Shown here: piece after piece, positions 33,096 to 41,930 of the stretch
Layout of the letters: each line of letters starts with the position of its first letter
How positions within the stretch are numbered: the first letter of the stretch is position 1
NCBI GenBank assembly: GCA_045132055.1
Contig: JBGURP010000030.1
Span: 1 to 64,000 of the forward strand
DNA length: 64,000 nucleotides
Source: F23-D06 sp045132055
GTDB taxonomy: Bacteria; Bacteroidota; Bacteroidia; Bacteroidales; WCHB1-69
Reading direction: 5' to 3'
Notes under the pieces: model-generated
What the model was told of the DNA's origin: nothing
Databases searched by the model: none
What the model saw: only the letters and a program-made list of their open reading frames with translations
Position numbers and translations under genes: made by a program

Positions 33096-33129
33096 AAGGA
33101 ATCTCAATTTTAGATTCTTATTTTTTTTG

Positions 33130-33137
33130 TATTTTTG
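33130..33137 (+). promoter_or_regulatory. -7 promoter box of the short UDP-sugar dehydrogenase gene
   Basis: TATTTTTG matches TAnnTTTG, 61 nt before the ATG at 33199. Confidence 0.55.
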
Positions 33138-33198
33138 CAATGGCAACAATGACAAAATTTGAACCTTGAACAAGAAACGAACTTAAATCTACATCACA

Positions 33199-33954
33199 AT
33201 GATCAACGTCGGAATTATCGGATGCGGCTTCGTGGGTGGAGCCTTGAAGGATTGGCTGGAACACAACAATCCCGAATGCAAACTCTTCATCAGCGACCCA
33301 CCGAAGGGTTACAACGATGACTTGAGCAATATCGACATTGCTTTCTTACAGATCCATGTGCCTACAGAAGATGATGGGACGCAGGATTTGACATTGATGA
33401 AAGAGTTGATTACCAATCTTCCTGATGTGCCTGTATTCGTCCGTACCACCATACTTCCTGGCACAAGCGACCGCCTCACGCGCGAAACTCGGCACCAGGT
33501 ATGCTACATGCCCGAGTTCCTCACCGAACGCACGCATATTGAGGATTTCAAGAAACAGACGATGGTGTTCACGGGTGCGCACGAGCTACTTACCAAAATC
33601 TTCGTAGGTAAGAAATTCACCGTGATGTCTCCATTGGAGGCTGAACTCACCAAGTACATGCATAATGTGTTCGGCGCCTACAAGGTCACCTACTTCAACG
33701 CTTGCCGCGAGTACTGCGAACAGATGGGTGCTGACTGGCGCAAGGTGCACACAGGGGTTTTGCTTTCGGGTTACATAAATGACACCCACACCTACGTCCC
33801 TGGTCCCGATGGCAAGTTTGGCTATGGTGGCAAATGTTTTCCCAAGGATGTAAACGCTTTCGCCAAGATGACCGCAGGCACGCCTCTCGGAACATTATTG
33901 GAGCATTTGCACGAGCTGAATGTGCATTTCAGAGGAGTGGAAGAACACATTTAA
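33199..33954 (+). CDS. Short UDP-glucose/GDP-mannose dehydrogenase-like protein lacking the C-terminal domain
   Basis: This 251-residue protein begins with a Rossmann NAD site (GIIGCGFVGGAL, residues 5-16). IHVPTEDDGTQDL and MPEFLTER (the N-domain glutamate segment) follow. The central dimerisation helix contains SPLEAELTKYMHNVFGAYKVTYFNACREYCEQMGAD. The catalytic-cysteine motif GYGGKCFPKD carries Cys213. The chain then stops about 38 residues later, so the second Rossmann-like (UDP-binding) domain of the usual 400-450-residue enzymes is missing. The active-site residues remain, so it may use a smaller or protein-bound sugar nucleotide, or pair with another chain. It has its own promoter and no sugar-pathway neighbours. 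Confidence 0.75.
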   Translation: MINVGIIGCGFVGGALKDWLEHNNPECKLFISDPPKGYNDDLSNIDIAFLQIHVPTEDDGTQDLTLMKELITNLPDVPVFVRTTILPGTSDRLTRETRHQVCYMPEFLTERTHIEDFKKQTMVFTGAHELLTKIFVGKKFTVMSPLEAELTKYMHNVFGAYKVTYFNACREYCEQMGADWRKVHTGVLLSGYINDTHTYVPGPDGKFGYGGKCFPKDVNAFAKMTAGTPLGTLLEHLHELNVHFRGVEEHI

Positions 33955-33983
33955 CCTCTTTTCATTACGATTAGCATACTTAT

Positions 33984-34005
33984 AACCGGTTCTGCCGGTT
34001 TCTTT
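33984..34005 (+). terminator. Weak terminator after the short dehydrogenase gene
   Basis: AACCGG (33984-33989) pairs with CCGGTT (33995-34000), followed by TCTTT. The stem is short. Confidence 0.45.
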
Positions 34006-34037
34006 GGCGCTAATCTTGTCCTGACTTTTCAGGGCAT

Positions 34038-34076
34038 AAAAAAAACAACCTTCCCGTGCATAAGATGGGAAGGTTG
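34038..34076 (-). terminator. Terminator of the tRNA(CAU) gene
   Basis: A perfect 10-bp stem, CAACCTTCCC (34046-34055) with GGGAAGGTTG (34067-34076), has an A-run at 34038-34045 that gives the U-tract on the minus strand. It begins 11 nt after the tRNA 3' end. Confidence 0.8.
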
Positions 34077-34086
34077 CGTTCCAAAG

Positions 34087-34160
34087 TGGTCCCTCTTGGG
34101 CTCGAACCAAGGACCTACTGATTATGAGTCAGTTGCTCTAACCAACTGCGCTAAGGGACC
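34087..34160 (-). tRNA. tRNA with CAU anticodon (elongator Met, or Ile2 after lysidine modification)
   Basis: This is a 74-nt cloverleaf. The acceptor stem GGTCCCT pairs with AGGGACC. The D arm reads GCGCAGTTGGTTAGAGC, the anticodon stem ACTGA/TCAGT encloses the loop CTCATAA, and the T arm is CTTGG-TTCGAGC-CCAAG. The discriminator is A and CCA is not encoded. A CAU anticodon serves Met or, after TilS modification, Ile; the sequence alone does not settle which. The acceptor stem is fully paired from G1, so it is not an initiator. Confidence 0.9.
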
Positions 34161-34218
34161 CGACTAACTTGTAGTCTATTTAAAGAGGCGGCAAAAATAC
34201 ACTTTTTTTCTTACCACT

Positions 34219-36090
34219 CTATTTCTTTTTTTTCTGGATCTTCAACGGCTCGTTGCCAAAGGAATAGGTCACACCCGCCATGACATTGATGCCGAAATTG
34301 TTGAAGCTGTAATAGGTCGATGCGTACTGGCAACCGATGTTGTTGACGGCTGCCCACACCGCGAACTGCTTGTCAATCAAATACTCAAAGCCAAGACCGA
34401 AGTTGAGCACAGGCTTGAGCCATTTCTCTCCCTTGTCGTTCTTCCGCAAATCATTCTCCGCCTCGTACGAAGCGATGTACGTCTCTCCCGTCGTTTCATT
34501 AACGGCAGTCTTGGGCACCAGGGCCCAACGACCGAATTCCACCTTGGCGTTCAAATCGAAGATGAACTTCTGGTTCAGGATATAACGTCCCTCAAAGCCG
34601 ATGTCCCACGTGGGCTTGTACCAAGCATACTCCGGATGTTTGTAGTTGTCAGAGAAATAATAACCCCAGTAGTTGGCATTGAGATTAAGGAAAAGATGGT
34701 CAAGGGTTTCCCAACTCAAGTTGGCACAGACATTCAGCAAGTTCACTCTTTCGGCATACACCACGTCAAACTGGTTCTTCAGCAAGCTGTTGGTGTCGAG
34801 CATGAAGAACGCCATGTCGCGGGCGTATGAGTAACGGGCCGAAATATGGTAATTGAGCTTCTTGACAATATTGCCCTTGATACCGCCATAGATGCTGATC
34901 TGCGTTTTGGTGAATCTAAGACTGTCAAGATGCGGCTTCACGTAAGGGTTCTCGTACAGCATGTCGCGCAGGGAGTTGTACTGCGATTTGCCATCCACAC
35001 CAGCGTAGATGCTGAGCAGCCCGCGCACGAGGCCCAGCTGCAACTCGGCAACGGGATACACCGGGCATTGTGCCTTGTTGTTGGCCATCAGCACCGGCAC
35101 GCCCAAGCCCAACAGGATATGATACTCCTTGATGGTGAAGTTCATAGTAGGACGCAGCTCCAACTGGAAACTATGATCCTGGCGACGCACCATGTGCGGG
35201 TTACCCAACTCGGCACCCATCAACACGGAATCACCCCACGTATTGTTGTAGTAATCGAAATTCAAATCCAGCTGATAATGCTGATAACCTGACACTTTCA
35301 AAAATCTCGCATCATAGGCCACCAAACCCTTCAACCCCACATTGTGCTCCATGTCACGCCAATGGGTGTGGACAAAGTCGTAATGCAATCGTACATCTTC
35401 TTTGGTCGTGCGGTCTTCGGTGGTGAAATTGGAGCGAATGCCCAGCTCTGCCTTCGCATGATGAAAACTGTTGTTAAGACTGTCACGATAAGGTTTCGAA
35501 TAATAGTAATCGTCAAAACCCCAATCTCTGTTGAAGCCAAAGAGATTGGCGAGCTCGTGGTTATAGCCCATGGAAGAGTAGAAGGTATAGTTTTTGAAAT
35601 AGCGGTTCAGGAAAAGATGCAGCCGCGTGTCGCTGGTGGGCGCGTAGGCATACTTCTTCTGCTCCTTGCCGATAGGCTGTGCCCAGGAGGAGAAATGGTG
35701 GAAGTTGAGGCCATAGGAGAACTTGGCATTGCGGGTATTGTGCACCGACAACTCCGCCAGCGGCGTAATAGGATAGCCGAAGCCCACCTTGAGATAATCG
35801 CGATAATAACGCTCCTGAAACTCAGGATTAAGCTTGCTGACCGTGATTTTGGTAGGCGAGAACGTCAATTCCGGCTTCTGCGGGGTGATGTAATAGCGGA
35901 ATTCCACCTTTTCCTGCGCGGTGTCCACAATTTCCGCCTGCTGGTTGATCTTGGTTGCGTTATTCAGTTTAGGCACGTAGTTAATCAGCAGATGGGCGGA
36001 GTCCACCACTTGCGCGTGCAGGGCTGCGGCGCAGAACAAAGCACCGGCAAGCAAAACAATTCGCTTCATATTGATGATATTGCTTTTCAT
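34219..36090 (-). CDS. Outer-membrane beta-barrel protein, TonB-receptor-like
   Basis: This 623-residue protein has a signal peptide (cleavage after AALHAQ, counted from either the ATG at 36090 or the internal ATG at 36069). Its first 80 residues are poor in aromatics. From about residue 95 the sequence alternates polar and aromatic residues in long strands (YGLNFHHFSS, YKPTWDIGFEGRYIL, FGINVMAGVTYSFG), as in outer-membrane barrels. No TonB plug domain is clear. It starts 19 nt after the 1012-residue TPR gene, so the two probably act together at the outer membrane. Substrate and family are unidentified. Confidence 0.6.
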   Translation of the reverse strand: MKSNIINMKRIVLLAGALFCAAALHAQVVDSAHLLINYVPKLNNATKINQQAEIVDTAQEKVEFRYYITPQKPELTFSPTKITVSKLNPEFQERYYRDYLKVGFGYPITPLAELSVHNTRNAKFSYGLNFHHFSSWAQPIGKEQKKYAYAPTSDTRLHLFLNRYFKNYTFYSSMGYNHELANLFGFNRDWGFDDYYYSKPYRDSLNNSFHHAKAELGIRSNFTTEDRTTKEDVRLHYDFVHTHWRDMEHNVGLKGLVAYDARFLKVSGYQHYQLDLNFDYYNNTWGDSVLMGAELGNPHMVRRQDHSFQLELRPTMNFTIKEYHILLGLGVPVLMANNKAQCPVYPVAELQLGLVRGLLSIYAGVDGKSQYNSLRDMLYENPYVKPHLDSLRFTKTQISIYGGIKGNIVKKLNYHISARYSYARDMAFFMLDTNSLLKNQFDVVYAERVNLLNVCANLSWETLDHLFLNLNANYWGYYFSDNYKHPEYAWYKPTWDIGFEGRYILNQKFIFDLNAKVEFGRWALVPKTAVNETTGETYIASYEAENDLRKNDKGEKWLKPVLNFGLGFEYLIDKQFAVWAAVNNIGCQYASTYYSFNNFGINVMAGVTYSFGNEPLKIQKKKK

Positions 36091-36109
36091 ATTCTACTTC
36101 TTTATCGGA

Positions 36110-39100
36110 TTAATTATCAGACGATTGAGCTTCAAGGGCATCTACAGCGGCAATGCGCTCGCGGGCCATCTGGACCAACTCGGCACCATCGTAGTTATCG
36201 ACAATGCTCTGATAGGTGTGGCGAGCTTGGAAATAGTTGCCTTTCTCTTTGTACAAATCGCCATACAGGATGAAAGTGCGGGCGTACCAATACTCTGAAG
36301 AGTAGTTGCTGGCAAGAATAGCCTTAATTTGCGTCTCGCAACTGGAAAGGTCGTGATCATTGTTGAGCGCAATGTCGGCCAGATGATAGGCGGCTTCGGC
36401 GCAAAGGTCGTTGCTGCCGCTGTTGGCCAACTGGCGATACCAGATCTTGGCCGTGCTATACTCGCCCACCTCAACGGCGGAGTTACCGGCCACTAACATG
36501 GCCTCCTGACGCAACTCGGCATCCACCTGTGACATGTTGAGCAAGTTGGTAGCACTGGTCAACGCCGGCTGATATTTCTTCAGGAAATAGGCGCAACGCA
36601 TAGCACCGTTGTTGGCAAAGATCATCTCGTCTTCATCGGTGGTATTCTCCATCAACTTGTTGAAATAGGTCAAAGCCTTGGAGTATTCCTTATCATTGTA
36701 CAGGATAGAGGCAGCTTTATGGAGCGCCGTGACATTGTATTCCGTCCTGTATTTCTTGATGATAGCCTCATAATCTTTAAGTGCGTCGCTGTAGTTCTTC
36801 TGTCCATATTCACATTCAGCCTTGTAGAAATGTGCCTTGGCGGCAAAAGAGCCGTTGGGGAACTGGCGCAGATAGTCAGCACACGCACGGATAGAGCCGT
36901 CGCAATCGCCACGGTTGTATTTGTTCTCCGCAGCCTTGAACGCGATGGAATCCTGACGGTCGGCAGAGATGTTCATGTTCTTGTTGCGGATATAGTCGAA
37001 GAACTCGCTGGTATTGCCCTCCTCGGTGTAGATGTTCTCCAAGTTGGCCAAAGCATCCTTAGCCTCCTGGGAACCCGGATAAGTCTCCACTACATACTTG
37101 TACGTGGAGATGGCCATGGAAGGATTGTCGCTGTTCAGGTAAGCCTGTGCCAAGCGAGTGTGCACCTGACGGACGTACTGGCTCTTCGGGTGCTTGCGGA
37201 TAAACTCTTTGTAAGCCGAGATGGCATGTGCATAGTCGTTCTGTGTGTGATAGGTGACCGCCAGATCATATTCGGCATCGTCCAAATAGGCAGATTTTGA
37301 GTAGTTGTTGACAAATCTTTCCAGCGTTTGCACCTTTTTGTTGTTGTTTTTCTGATAGCCATAGCATTTTGCCAACTGATACAAAGCATAGTCGGCATTG
37401 CTCTGCCCCATCCTCTCGCATTGATCATAATACTTGATGGCGGAAGCGAGATCCTGCTGCATGAAATAGCAGTCGGCCAGACGGGCGGTGGCATCTGCTT
37501 TCAGATTCAAATCTGTTTGATAATCAATCTTATCCAGATATTTCTTGAAATAAGAAGCGGCATCGCGGTAGCGTTTGATCTTCAATGCGGCGTATCCCAA
37601 CGAATAGAAAGAGGGCACGTAATACTCGGAAGCGGTGGCTCCGTCAGCACGCTGGAAACCCTGAAGGGTATAATAAGCGTCCTGATACTGCTCGTTGCGA
37701 TATTGGGTTTCACCTTTCCAGTAATGGGCATTGACATCAATCTCTTTGTTCACGGGCGAGGCCAACGTCTTGTCCAGCAATTGCAAAGCATCGCGATAGT
37801 TGCGGTTGTTGATCTGCTCCAGCGCTCTGAAGTAGGTACAACGTTGATAAGCTTTCACGATGTCACGATTCTTCGTGCTGAGCTGCTCGATGGAGTTGAT
37901 GGCCGCCTGATAATTCTGGGTGGACATGTAGATTTTGGAGAGGAAAGATGAAGCTTCCTCGCTTCGCGTAGAATGCGGATAGGTGTTGATATAGTCCTCC
38001 AACGCCTGGATAGCATTGTTGAAGGGGCTCTTGGAGGTTTCATACTGCAACTTTGCGTAGTTGTATAGGGCGTCCTCCTGCACTTCTTTGTCAAAATCGT
38101 ATTTGGCCGCCGACTTGAAAGTCTGGGAGGCCATGTTGGGCTGATTTGTCTTGATATAGCAATCGGACAGCAGGTAGTAGCTGTTCTGCGTCATCAGGTC
38201 GGGCTGTTTGTCATTGATAGCCTTGGTGAGATATTCGATAGCCTTTTCATAGTTTTGTTCACGATAGTAGGTAAAACCGGCAGCGAAATAGTCGTTGCGT
38301 TCCATTTCCACCTTGTCGGAAGCCAAAATCTTGTCGAAATTGCCGGCTGCAGCATCGTAATCATTGAGATTGTATTGAGAGAGTGCCACACAGCGGAGCA
38401 CTTGCAGCTGGGACACATCCTTCGTGTTGGTCACCGCGGGCGCATTGGCAACCACCTCTTCATATTTGCCTTGCTTGAAATAGATTTGTGTGAGGAAATT
38501 GTTCACCTCATCCTTGTACTCGGGATCATCTTTCAGCAACAAAAAATCTTCCAAGGCAGCCTCGTACTGCTTGTCCTGGTAAGCCATGTAGGCCAGATAA
38601 TAGATGGAGCGTTTCTGATAAGGGCCTGTTTCTTCCCGTGCCGACTTGAACATGGCCTTCGCCTTGTCATAGTCGCCGGTCATGAAGTAGCAGTAGCCTT
38701 TCTTGAACTGGAACTCCGTCGCGCTTTCGGGCTGGATTTCATTCTCCATGATCTCGTCAAACTGCGCGAGGGCTTTCTTCCATTGCTTGCGGCTGAAGTA
38801 ATAGCGGCCGAGATAGAAGCGAGCCTCGCTCACCGCAGAATGCACGGGATAGCGGTCAATGAATGATTGCAACAGGAATGCCGCGTCCTGATTGTCGAGT
38901 TTGGCTGCACACACGCCCATGTAGAAAAAGGAGTTGGTCTTCAGATCCTGCTGGACATCCTCCGTGTTCTCATAGACGTATTTAAAATATTGCTGCGCGG
39001 AGCCGTATTTCTCCTTGTTGAACAAGTCCATGGCCGTTTTGAACTCATATTGCGGGGATTTGAAGTTCTCCGTGCGCTGGGCAAAGCCGGCAAGACAAAG

Positions 39101-39148
39101 CCCCATTACGAACAAAACTGTCCACAAACTTCCTTTTACTATTTTCAT
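36110..39148 (-). CDS. Large tetratricopeptide-repeat exported protein
   Basis: This 1012-residue protein has a signal peptide (KGSLWTVLFVMGLCLAGFAQ). TPR and BamD/YbgF-like helical hairpins then run to the C-terminus. Recognisable units are EARFYLGRYYFSRKQWKKALAQFDEIM, KGYCYFMTGDYDKAKAMFKSA, YAALKIKRYRDAASYFKKYLD and HTRLAQAYLNSDNPSMAISTYKYVVETYPGSQEA. Such scaffolds bind partner proteins in the periplasm. It is the upstream partner of the barrel gene at 34219-36090 and has its own promoter at 39186-39193. I do not recognise a specific function. Confidence 0.75.
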   Translation of the reverse strand: MKIVKGSLWTVLFVMGLCLAGFAQRTENFKSPQYEFKTAMDLFNKEKYGSAQQYFKYVYENTEDVQQDLKTNSFFYMGVCAAKLDNQDAAFLLQSFIDRYPVHSAVSEARFYLGRYYFSRKQWKKALAQFDEIMENEIQPESATEFQFKKGYCYFMTGDYDKAKAMFKSAREETGPYQKRSIYYLAYMAYQDKQYEAALEDFLLLKDDPEYKDEVNNFLTQIYFKQGKYEEVVANAPAVTNTKDVSQLQVLRCVALSQYNLNDYDAAAGNFDKILASDKVEMERNDYFAAGFTYYREQNYEKAIEYLTKAINDKQPDLMTQNSYYLLSDCYIKTNQPNMASQTFKSAAKYDFDKEVQEDALYNYAKLQYETSKSPFNNAIQALEDYINTYPHSTRSEEASSFLSKIYMSTQNYQAAINSIEQLSTKNRDIVKAYQRCTYFRALEQINNRNYRDALQLLDKTLASPVNKEIDVNAHYWKGETQYRNEQYQDAYYTLQGFQRADGATASEYYVPSFYSLGYAALKIKRYRDAASYFKKYLDKIDYQTDLNLKADATARLADCYFMQQDLASAIKYYDQCERMGQSNADYALYQLAKCYGYQKNNNKKVQTLERFVNNYSKSAYLDDAEYDLAVTYHTQNDYAHAISAYKEFIRKHPKSQYVRQVHTRLAQAYLNSDNPSMAISTYKYVVETYPGSQEAKDALANLENIYTEEGNTSEFFDYIRNKNMNISADRQDSIAFKAAENKYNRGDCDGSIRACADYLRQFPNGSFAAKAHFYKAECEYGQKNYSDALKDYEAIIKKYRTEYNVTALHKAASILYNDKEYSKALTYFNKLMENTTDEDEMIFANNGAMRCAYFLKKYQPALTSATNLLNMSQVDAELRQEAMLVAGNSAVEVGEYSTAKIWYRQLANSGSNDLCAEAAYHLADIALNNDHDLSSCETQIKAILASNYSSEYWYARTFILYGDLYKEKGNYFQARHTYQSIVDNYDGAELVQMARERIAAVDALEAQSSDN

Positions 39149-39185
39149 ACAAATGCCTTTTTATTCATTGAACATAATAAACGGG

Positions 39186-39193
39186 CAAATGTA
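39186..39193 (-). promoter_or_regulatory. -7 promoter box of the TPR-barrel operon
   Basis: CAAATGTA reads TACATTTG on the minus strand, 37 nt upstream of the ATG at 39148. Confidence 0.6.
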
Positions 39194-39289
39194 GAAAAAA
39201 ATTATACGGCGATTTTTCCTTTGTCTATAGAAATGTAAACAGGTGACTTTTAATAATTCCCGTGGGCTACGCACCATTCGCGAGGAGCC

Positions 39290-39340
39290 AATTCCCCTTC
39301 TGAATCCAGAAGGGGTGCCCGAAGGGCGGGGTAGTAAATA
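39290..39340. repeat. Double-hairpin repeat abutting a stop codon
   Basis: AATTCCCCTTCTG pairs with CAGAAGGGG, then GCCC/GGGC pair around GAA, then GGGGTAGTAAATA. It ends at the base before the TAA stop (39341-39343) of the minus-strand barrel gene. It is related to 25705-25757 and to the two ends of 14191-14320. Confidence 0.7.
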
Positions 39341-40297
39341 TTACTTTTTATTCGTGAAGAAGAAATCGTTCATCACGATGCGAATCTGAGCCCCGTAATT
39401 GAAGGTAAATTTGTTCTCGCCGGAGACATTCTTACCCTGATAGACGCCCAACCGTCCGAAATAGCAATAAAAAGTAGGATCGATGGATACATATTTGCCG
39501 CAGACAATCTTGAGGCCTGCCGCGCCGGAGAAGCTGAATCCCGGCCCGCCGAAGATGTAGTCGTAGGTTTGCGCGCCGGGGTAGTAACCCTGATTGTCAT
39601 AGATATTGAGCAAAGAATAGGTACTGCCTACCATTTTCCCATTCCTGTCCAGCAGCGCCGCCTCAAACGACTTGACCTTGGCATAATTAAATTGGATTCC
39701 CAACTCCACAAAAGGTTTAGCGACAGGATGAACGCTACTGAAAAGATAGGAAGCCGACAAATCGATCATGGAGCGGTACTCCTTGCCCACCATAGCAATC
39801 ACAGGATTGGGATATAGATTTCCCAAATTAGTGCCTTTTTTTATCAGCACTTGTGAGGATGCGGTAAGCCGACTGAACGAATAAGAGAGTGCAATTGCCC
39901 AACCTTTTCCTAACTTGTATCGTGCACCCAAACTGACCATCATACTCAATTTGTAATGCGTTTCCCAATTGAAATCATCAGGATTCCATTCGTATATCTG
40001 ATTATCTTCGCTAATAGAGTAGGAATCTCGAACCTGATTCACCCATTCACGACGCCAATAATCGTTTTTGAAGATGAAATCAAGATTGTTCTCGTTCAAA
40101 TTGCTGCCGTTGTAGTAATTGGCGTTGAACTTGTCACCAAACAGCATACCGCCGGCGATGTAGAAGTCGAAACCGCGGTCCGCCCAGGTCTTGTCCGTGA
40201 TGGTGACCGGCACTCCGGTAATCAAAGTATCCTTCTGCGCAAAAGACACCGCAACTGCACAAACCATCATCAATGTTACAACAATTCTTTTCAGCAT
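39341..40297 (-). CDS. Outer-membrane beta-barrel protein of unknown function
   Basis: This 318-residue protein has a signal peptide (LKRIVVTLMMVCAVAVSFAQ). From residue 40 onward it has amphipathic, aromatic-rich strands (FDFYIAGGMLFGDKF, KLSMMVSLGARYKLGKGWAIALSYSFSRLT, FVELGIQFNYAKVKSF, FSFSGAAGLKIVCGKYVSIDPTFYCYFG) typical of a small outer-membrane barrel. I choose the ATG at 40297 because it gives the signal peptide directly. It lies 68 nt downstream of lpdA, separated by a heptamer array, and may be read from the same transcript. No family was recognised. Confidence 0.6.
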   Translation of the reverse strand: MLKRIVVTLMMVCAVAVSFAQKDTLITGVPVTITDKTWADRGFDFYIAGGMLFGDKFNANYYNGSNLNENNLDFIFKNDYWRREWVNQVRDSYSISEDNQIYEWNPDDFNWETHYKLSMMVSLGARYKLGKGWAIALSYSFSRLTASSQVLIKKGTNLGNLYPNPVIAMVGKEYRSMIDLSASYLFSSVHPVAKPFVELGIQFNYAKVKSFEAALLDRNGKMVGSTYSLLNIYDNQGYYPGAQTYDYIFGGPGFSFSGAAGLKIVCGKYVSIDPTFYCYFGRLGVYQGKNVSGENKFTFNYGAQIRIVMNDFFFTNKK

Positions 40298-40310
40298 AAT
40301 AAAGAACACC

Positions 40311-40368
40311 TCTAATCTCTAATCTCTAATCTCTAATCTCTAATCTCTAATCTCTCATCTCTAATCTA
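40311..40368. repeat. Eight-copy heptamer array ending at the lpdA stop codon
   Basis: Eight consecutive 7-mers fill 40311-40366: seven exact TCTAATC and one TCTCATC (seventh). The last base of the last unit is the first base of the complement of the lpdA TAG stop (40366-40368). It is the most regular array in the window. Confidence 0.85.
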
Positions 40369-41763
40369 CAAATGCACGCACTCCTTATACGCATCTGCCG
40401 CGGCCTCCATGATAGCCTCCGACATGGTGGGGTGCGGGAACACGGAGCGGATGACATCCTCGCCGGTCATCTTCTTGCGGCGGGCCATCACAGCGCCGGC
40501 AATCATCTCGGTCACGTTGTCGCCAATGAGGTGGCAGCCGAGCCACTCGCCAGTGTTCTTGTCGAAGATCACCTTCACCAGACCGTCGCGACTGCCAGCA
40601 GCAGTTGCCTTGCCGGAAGCGGTGAACGGGAACTTGCCGATGAGCACTTCCCTACCCTGCTCCACGCAAGCGCGCTCGGTGAGGCCCACGGAGGCAATCT
40701 CAGGCGTCGTGTAGGTACAGCCAGGGATGTTGCCATAGTCAACGGGTTCGGGGTTAAGGCCGGCGATTTTCTCCACGCAGACCTCAGCCTCGTGCGAGGC
40801 CACGTGCGCGAGCGCGGGTCCGTGCACGATATCGCCGATGGCATACACGCCCTCCACGTTGGTGCGGTAGAAGTCGTCCACCACCACCTTGCCGCGTTCG
40901 GTCTGCACGCCACATTCCTCGAGGCCGATGCCTTCGATGTTGGTAGCTACGCCCACGGCGGAAAGCACGATATCGCACTCTATTTCAGTGATTTTCTCTT
41001 TGGCATCCTTCACGGTCACCACGCACTTGTCGCCGACAACATCCACCTTCTCCACGGCGGCGGCGGTCATCGTCTTGATGCCGGCTTTGCGGAAGCAGCG
41101 GGCAAGAGTGGCGGCGATATCGTCGTCCTCCACGGGCACCAGGCGTGGCATGTACTCCACGATGGTCACCTTCGTGCCCATGGTGGCGTAGAAGTAAGCC
41201 AGCTCACTGCCTATGGCGCCGGAGCCCATCACCACCATCGTTTCCGGCAATTGCGGCAAGGTCAGCGCCTCGCGGTAGCCGATGATCTTCTTGCCGTCCT
41301 GCGGCACATTGGGCAGACTGCGCGAGCGAGCGCCCGTGGCCAGAATGATGTGTGCGGCTTCGTACACCTCAACGGTGCCGTCAGCCTTGGTCACTTCCAC
41401 CTTATGGTCTTTCAGAAGCTTGCCGAAGCCGGCAATCACCTCCACGTTGTTCTTCTTGAGGAGGTATTGCACGCCCTTGCTCATCTGTTCGGCCACCCCG
41501 CGACTGCGTTTCACCACAGCCTCGAAGTCGGGCTTCACTTCGCCTTCCACTTGCAGGCCGTACTCGGCGGCGTGCGACATATATTTATAGACTTGTGCGG
41601 ATTTCAGCAGGGCTTTGGTAGGGATGCATCCCCAGTTGAGGCAGATGCCGCCCAGTTCGGCGCGTTCCACCACGGCCACTTTCATATTGAGTTGACTAGC
41701 GCGGATGGCTGCCACATAGCCGCCAGGGCCGCTTCCGATAACGATAAGGTCGAAATTTTGCAT
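40366..41763 (-). CDS. lpdA: Dihydrolipoyl dehydrogenase
   Basis: This 465-residue flavoprotein reoxidises protein-bound dihydrolipoamide in 2-oxoacid dehydrogenase or glycine-cleavage complexes. It has the FAD site LIVIGSGPGGYVAAIRASQ (residues 5-23), the redox disulfide GGICLNWGCIPTKALL near 36-51, the NAD site VVMGSGAIGSELAYFYATMG near 175, the second FAD segment EGVYAIGDIVHGPALAHVASHE, and the C-terminal catalytic HPTMSE near 445. I chose the ATG at 41763, which opens the FAD motif; the upstream extension is not family sequence. No E1 or E2 genes are nearby, so its complex is unknown. Confidence 0.93.
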   Translation of the reverse strand: MQNFDLIVIGSGPGGYVAAIRASQLNMKVAVVERAELGGICLNWGCIPTKALLKSAQVYKYMSHAAEYGLQVEGEVKPDFEAVVKRSRGVAEQMSKGVQYLLKKNNVEVIAGFGKLLKDHKVEVTKADGTVEVYEAAHIILATGARSRSLPNVPQDGKKIIGYREALTLPQLPETMVVMGSGAIGSELAYFYATMGTKVTIVEYMPRLVPVEDDDIAATLARCFRKAGIKTMTAAAVEKVDVVGDKCVVTVKDAKEKITEIECDIVLSAVGVATNIEGIGLEECGVQTERGKVVVDDFYRTNVEGVYAIGDIVHGPALAHVASHEAEVCVEKIAGLNPEPVDYGNIPGCTYTTPEIASVGLTERACVEQGREVLIGKFPFTASGKATAAGSRDGLVKVIFDKNTGEWLGCHLIGDNVTEMIAGAVMARRKKMTGEDVIRSVFPHPTMSEAIMEAAADAYKECVHL

Positions 41764-41796
41764 GATATTATATTGATTTAAATTATTTACATTCAT

Positions 41797-41823
41797 GTAG
41801 AGACGCACGACCGTGCGTCTCTA
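41797..41823. repeat. GTAGAGACG palindrome in the lpdA leader
   Basis: TAGAGACGCACG is inverted as CGTGCGTCTCTA. It lies between the lpdA promoter (41856-41863) and its ATG (41763), so it should form a hairpin in the mRNA leader. Confidence 0.75.
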
Positions 41824-41855
41824 ACCCATAATTTGCCCATCAAAAAATGAACGTG

Positions 41856-41863
41856 CAAAAATA
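41856..41863 (-). promoter_or_regulatory. -7 promoter box of lpdA
   Basis: CAAAAATA reads TATTTTTG on the minus strand. The leader would be about 85 nt and contains a palindrome. Confidence 0.55.
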
Positions 41864-41896
41864 CGGATATTATGTGAATATCACGCCATTTTTTAT

Positions 41897-41904
41897 TATT
41901 TTTG
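41897..41904 (+). promoter_or_regulatory. -7 promoter box of rnfB
   Basis: TATTTTTG matches TAnnTTTG. It lies inside any longer rnfB reading frame, so translation must begin downstream, which decides the GTG start at 41931. Confidence 0.65.
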
Positions 41905-41930
41905 CAGTCCTAATTAAAATACACAAAACA

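Noticed and set aside
40311..40366. Heptamer array considered as a CRISPR-like repeat
   Set aside because: The units are contiguous 7-mers with no spacers, and no cas genes are present.
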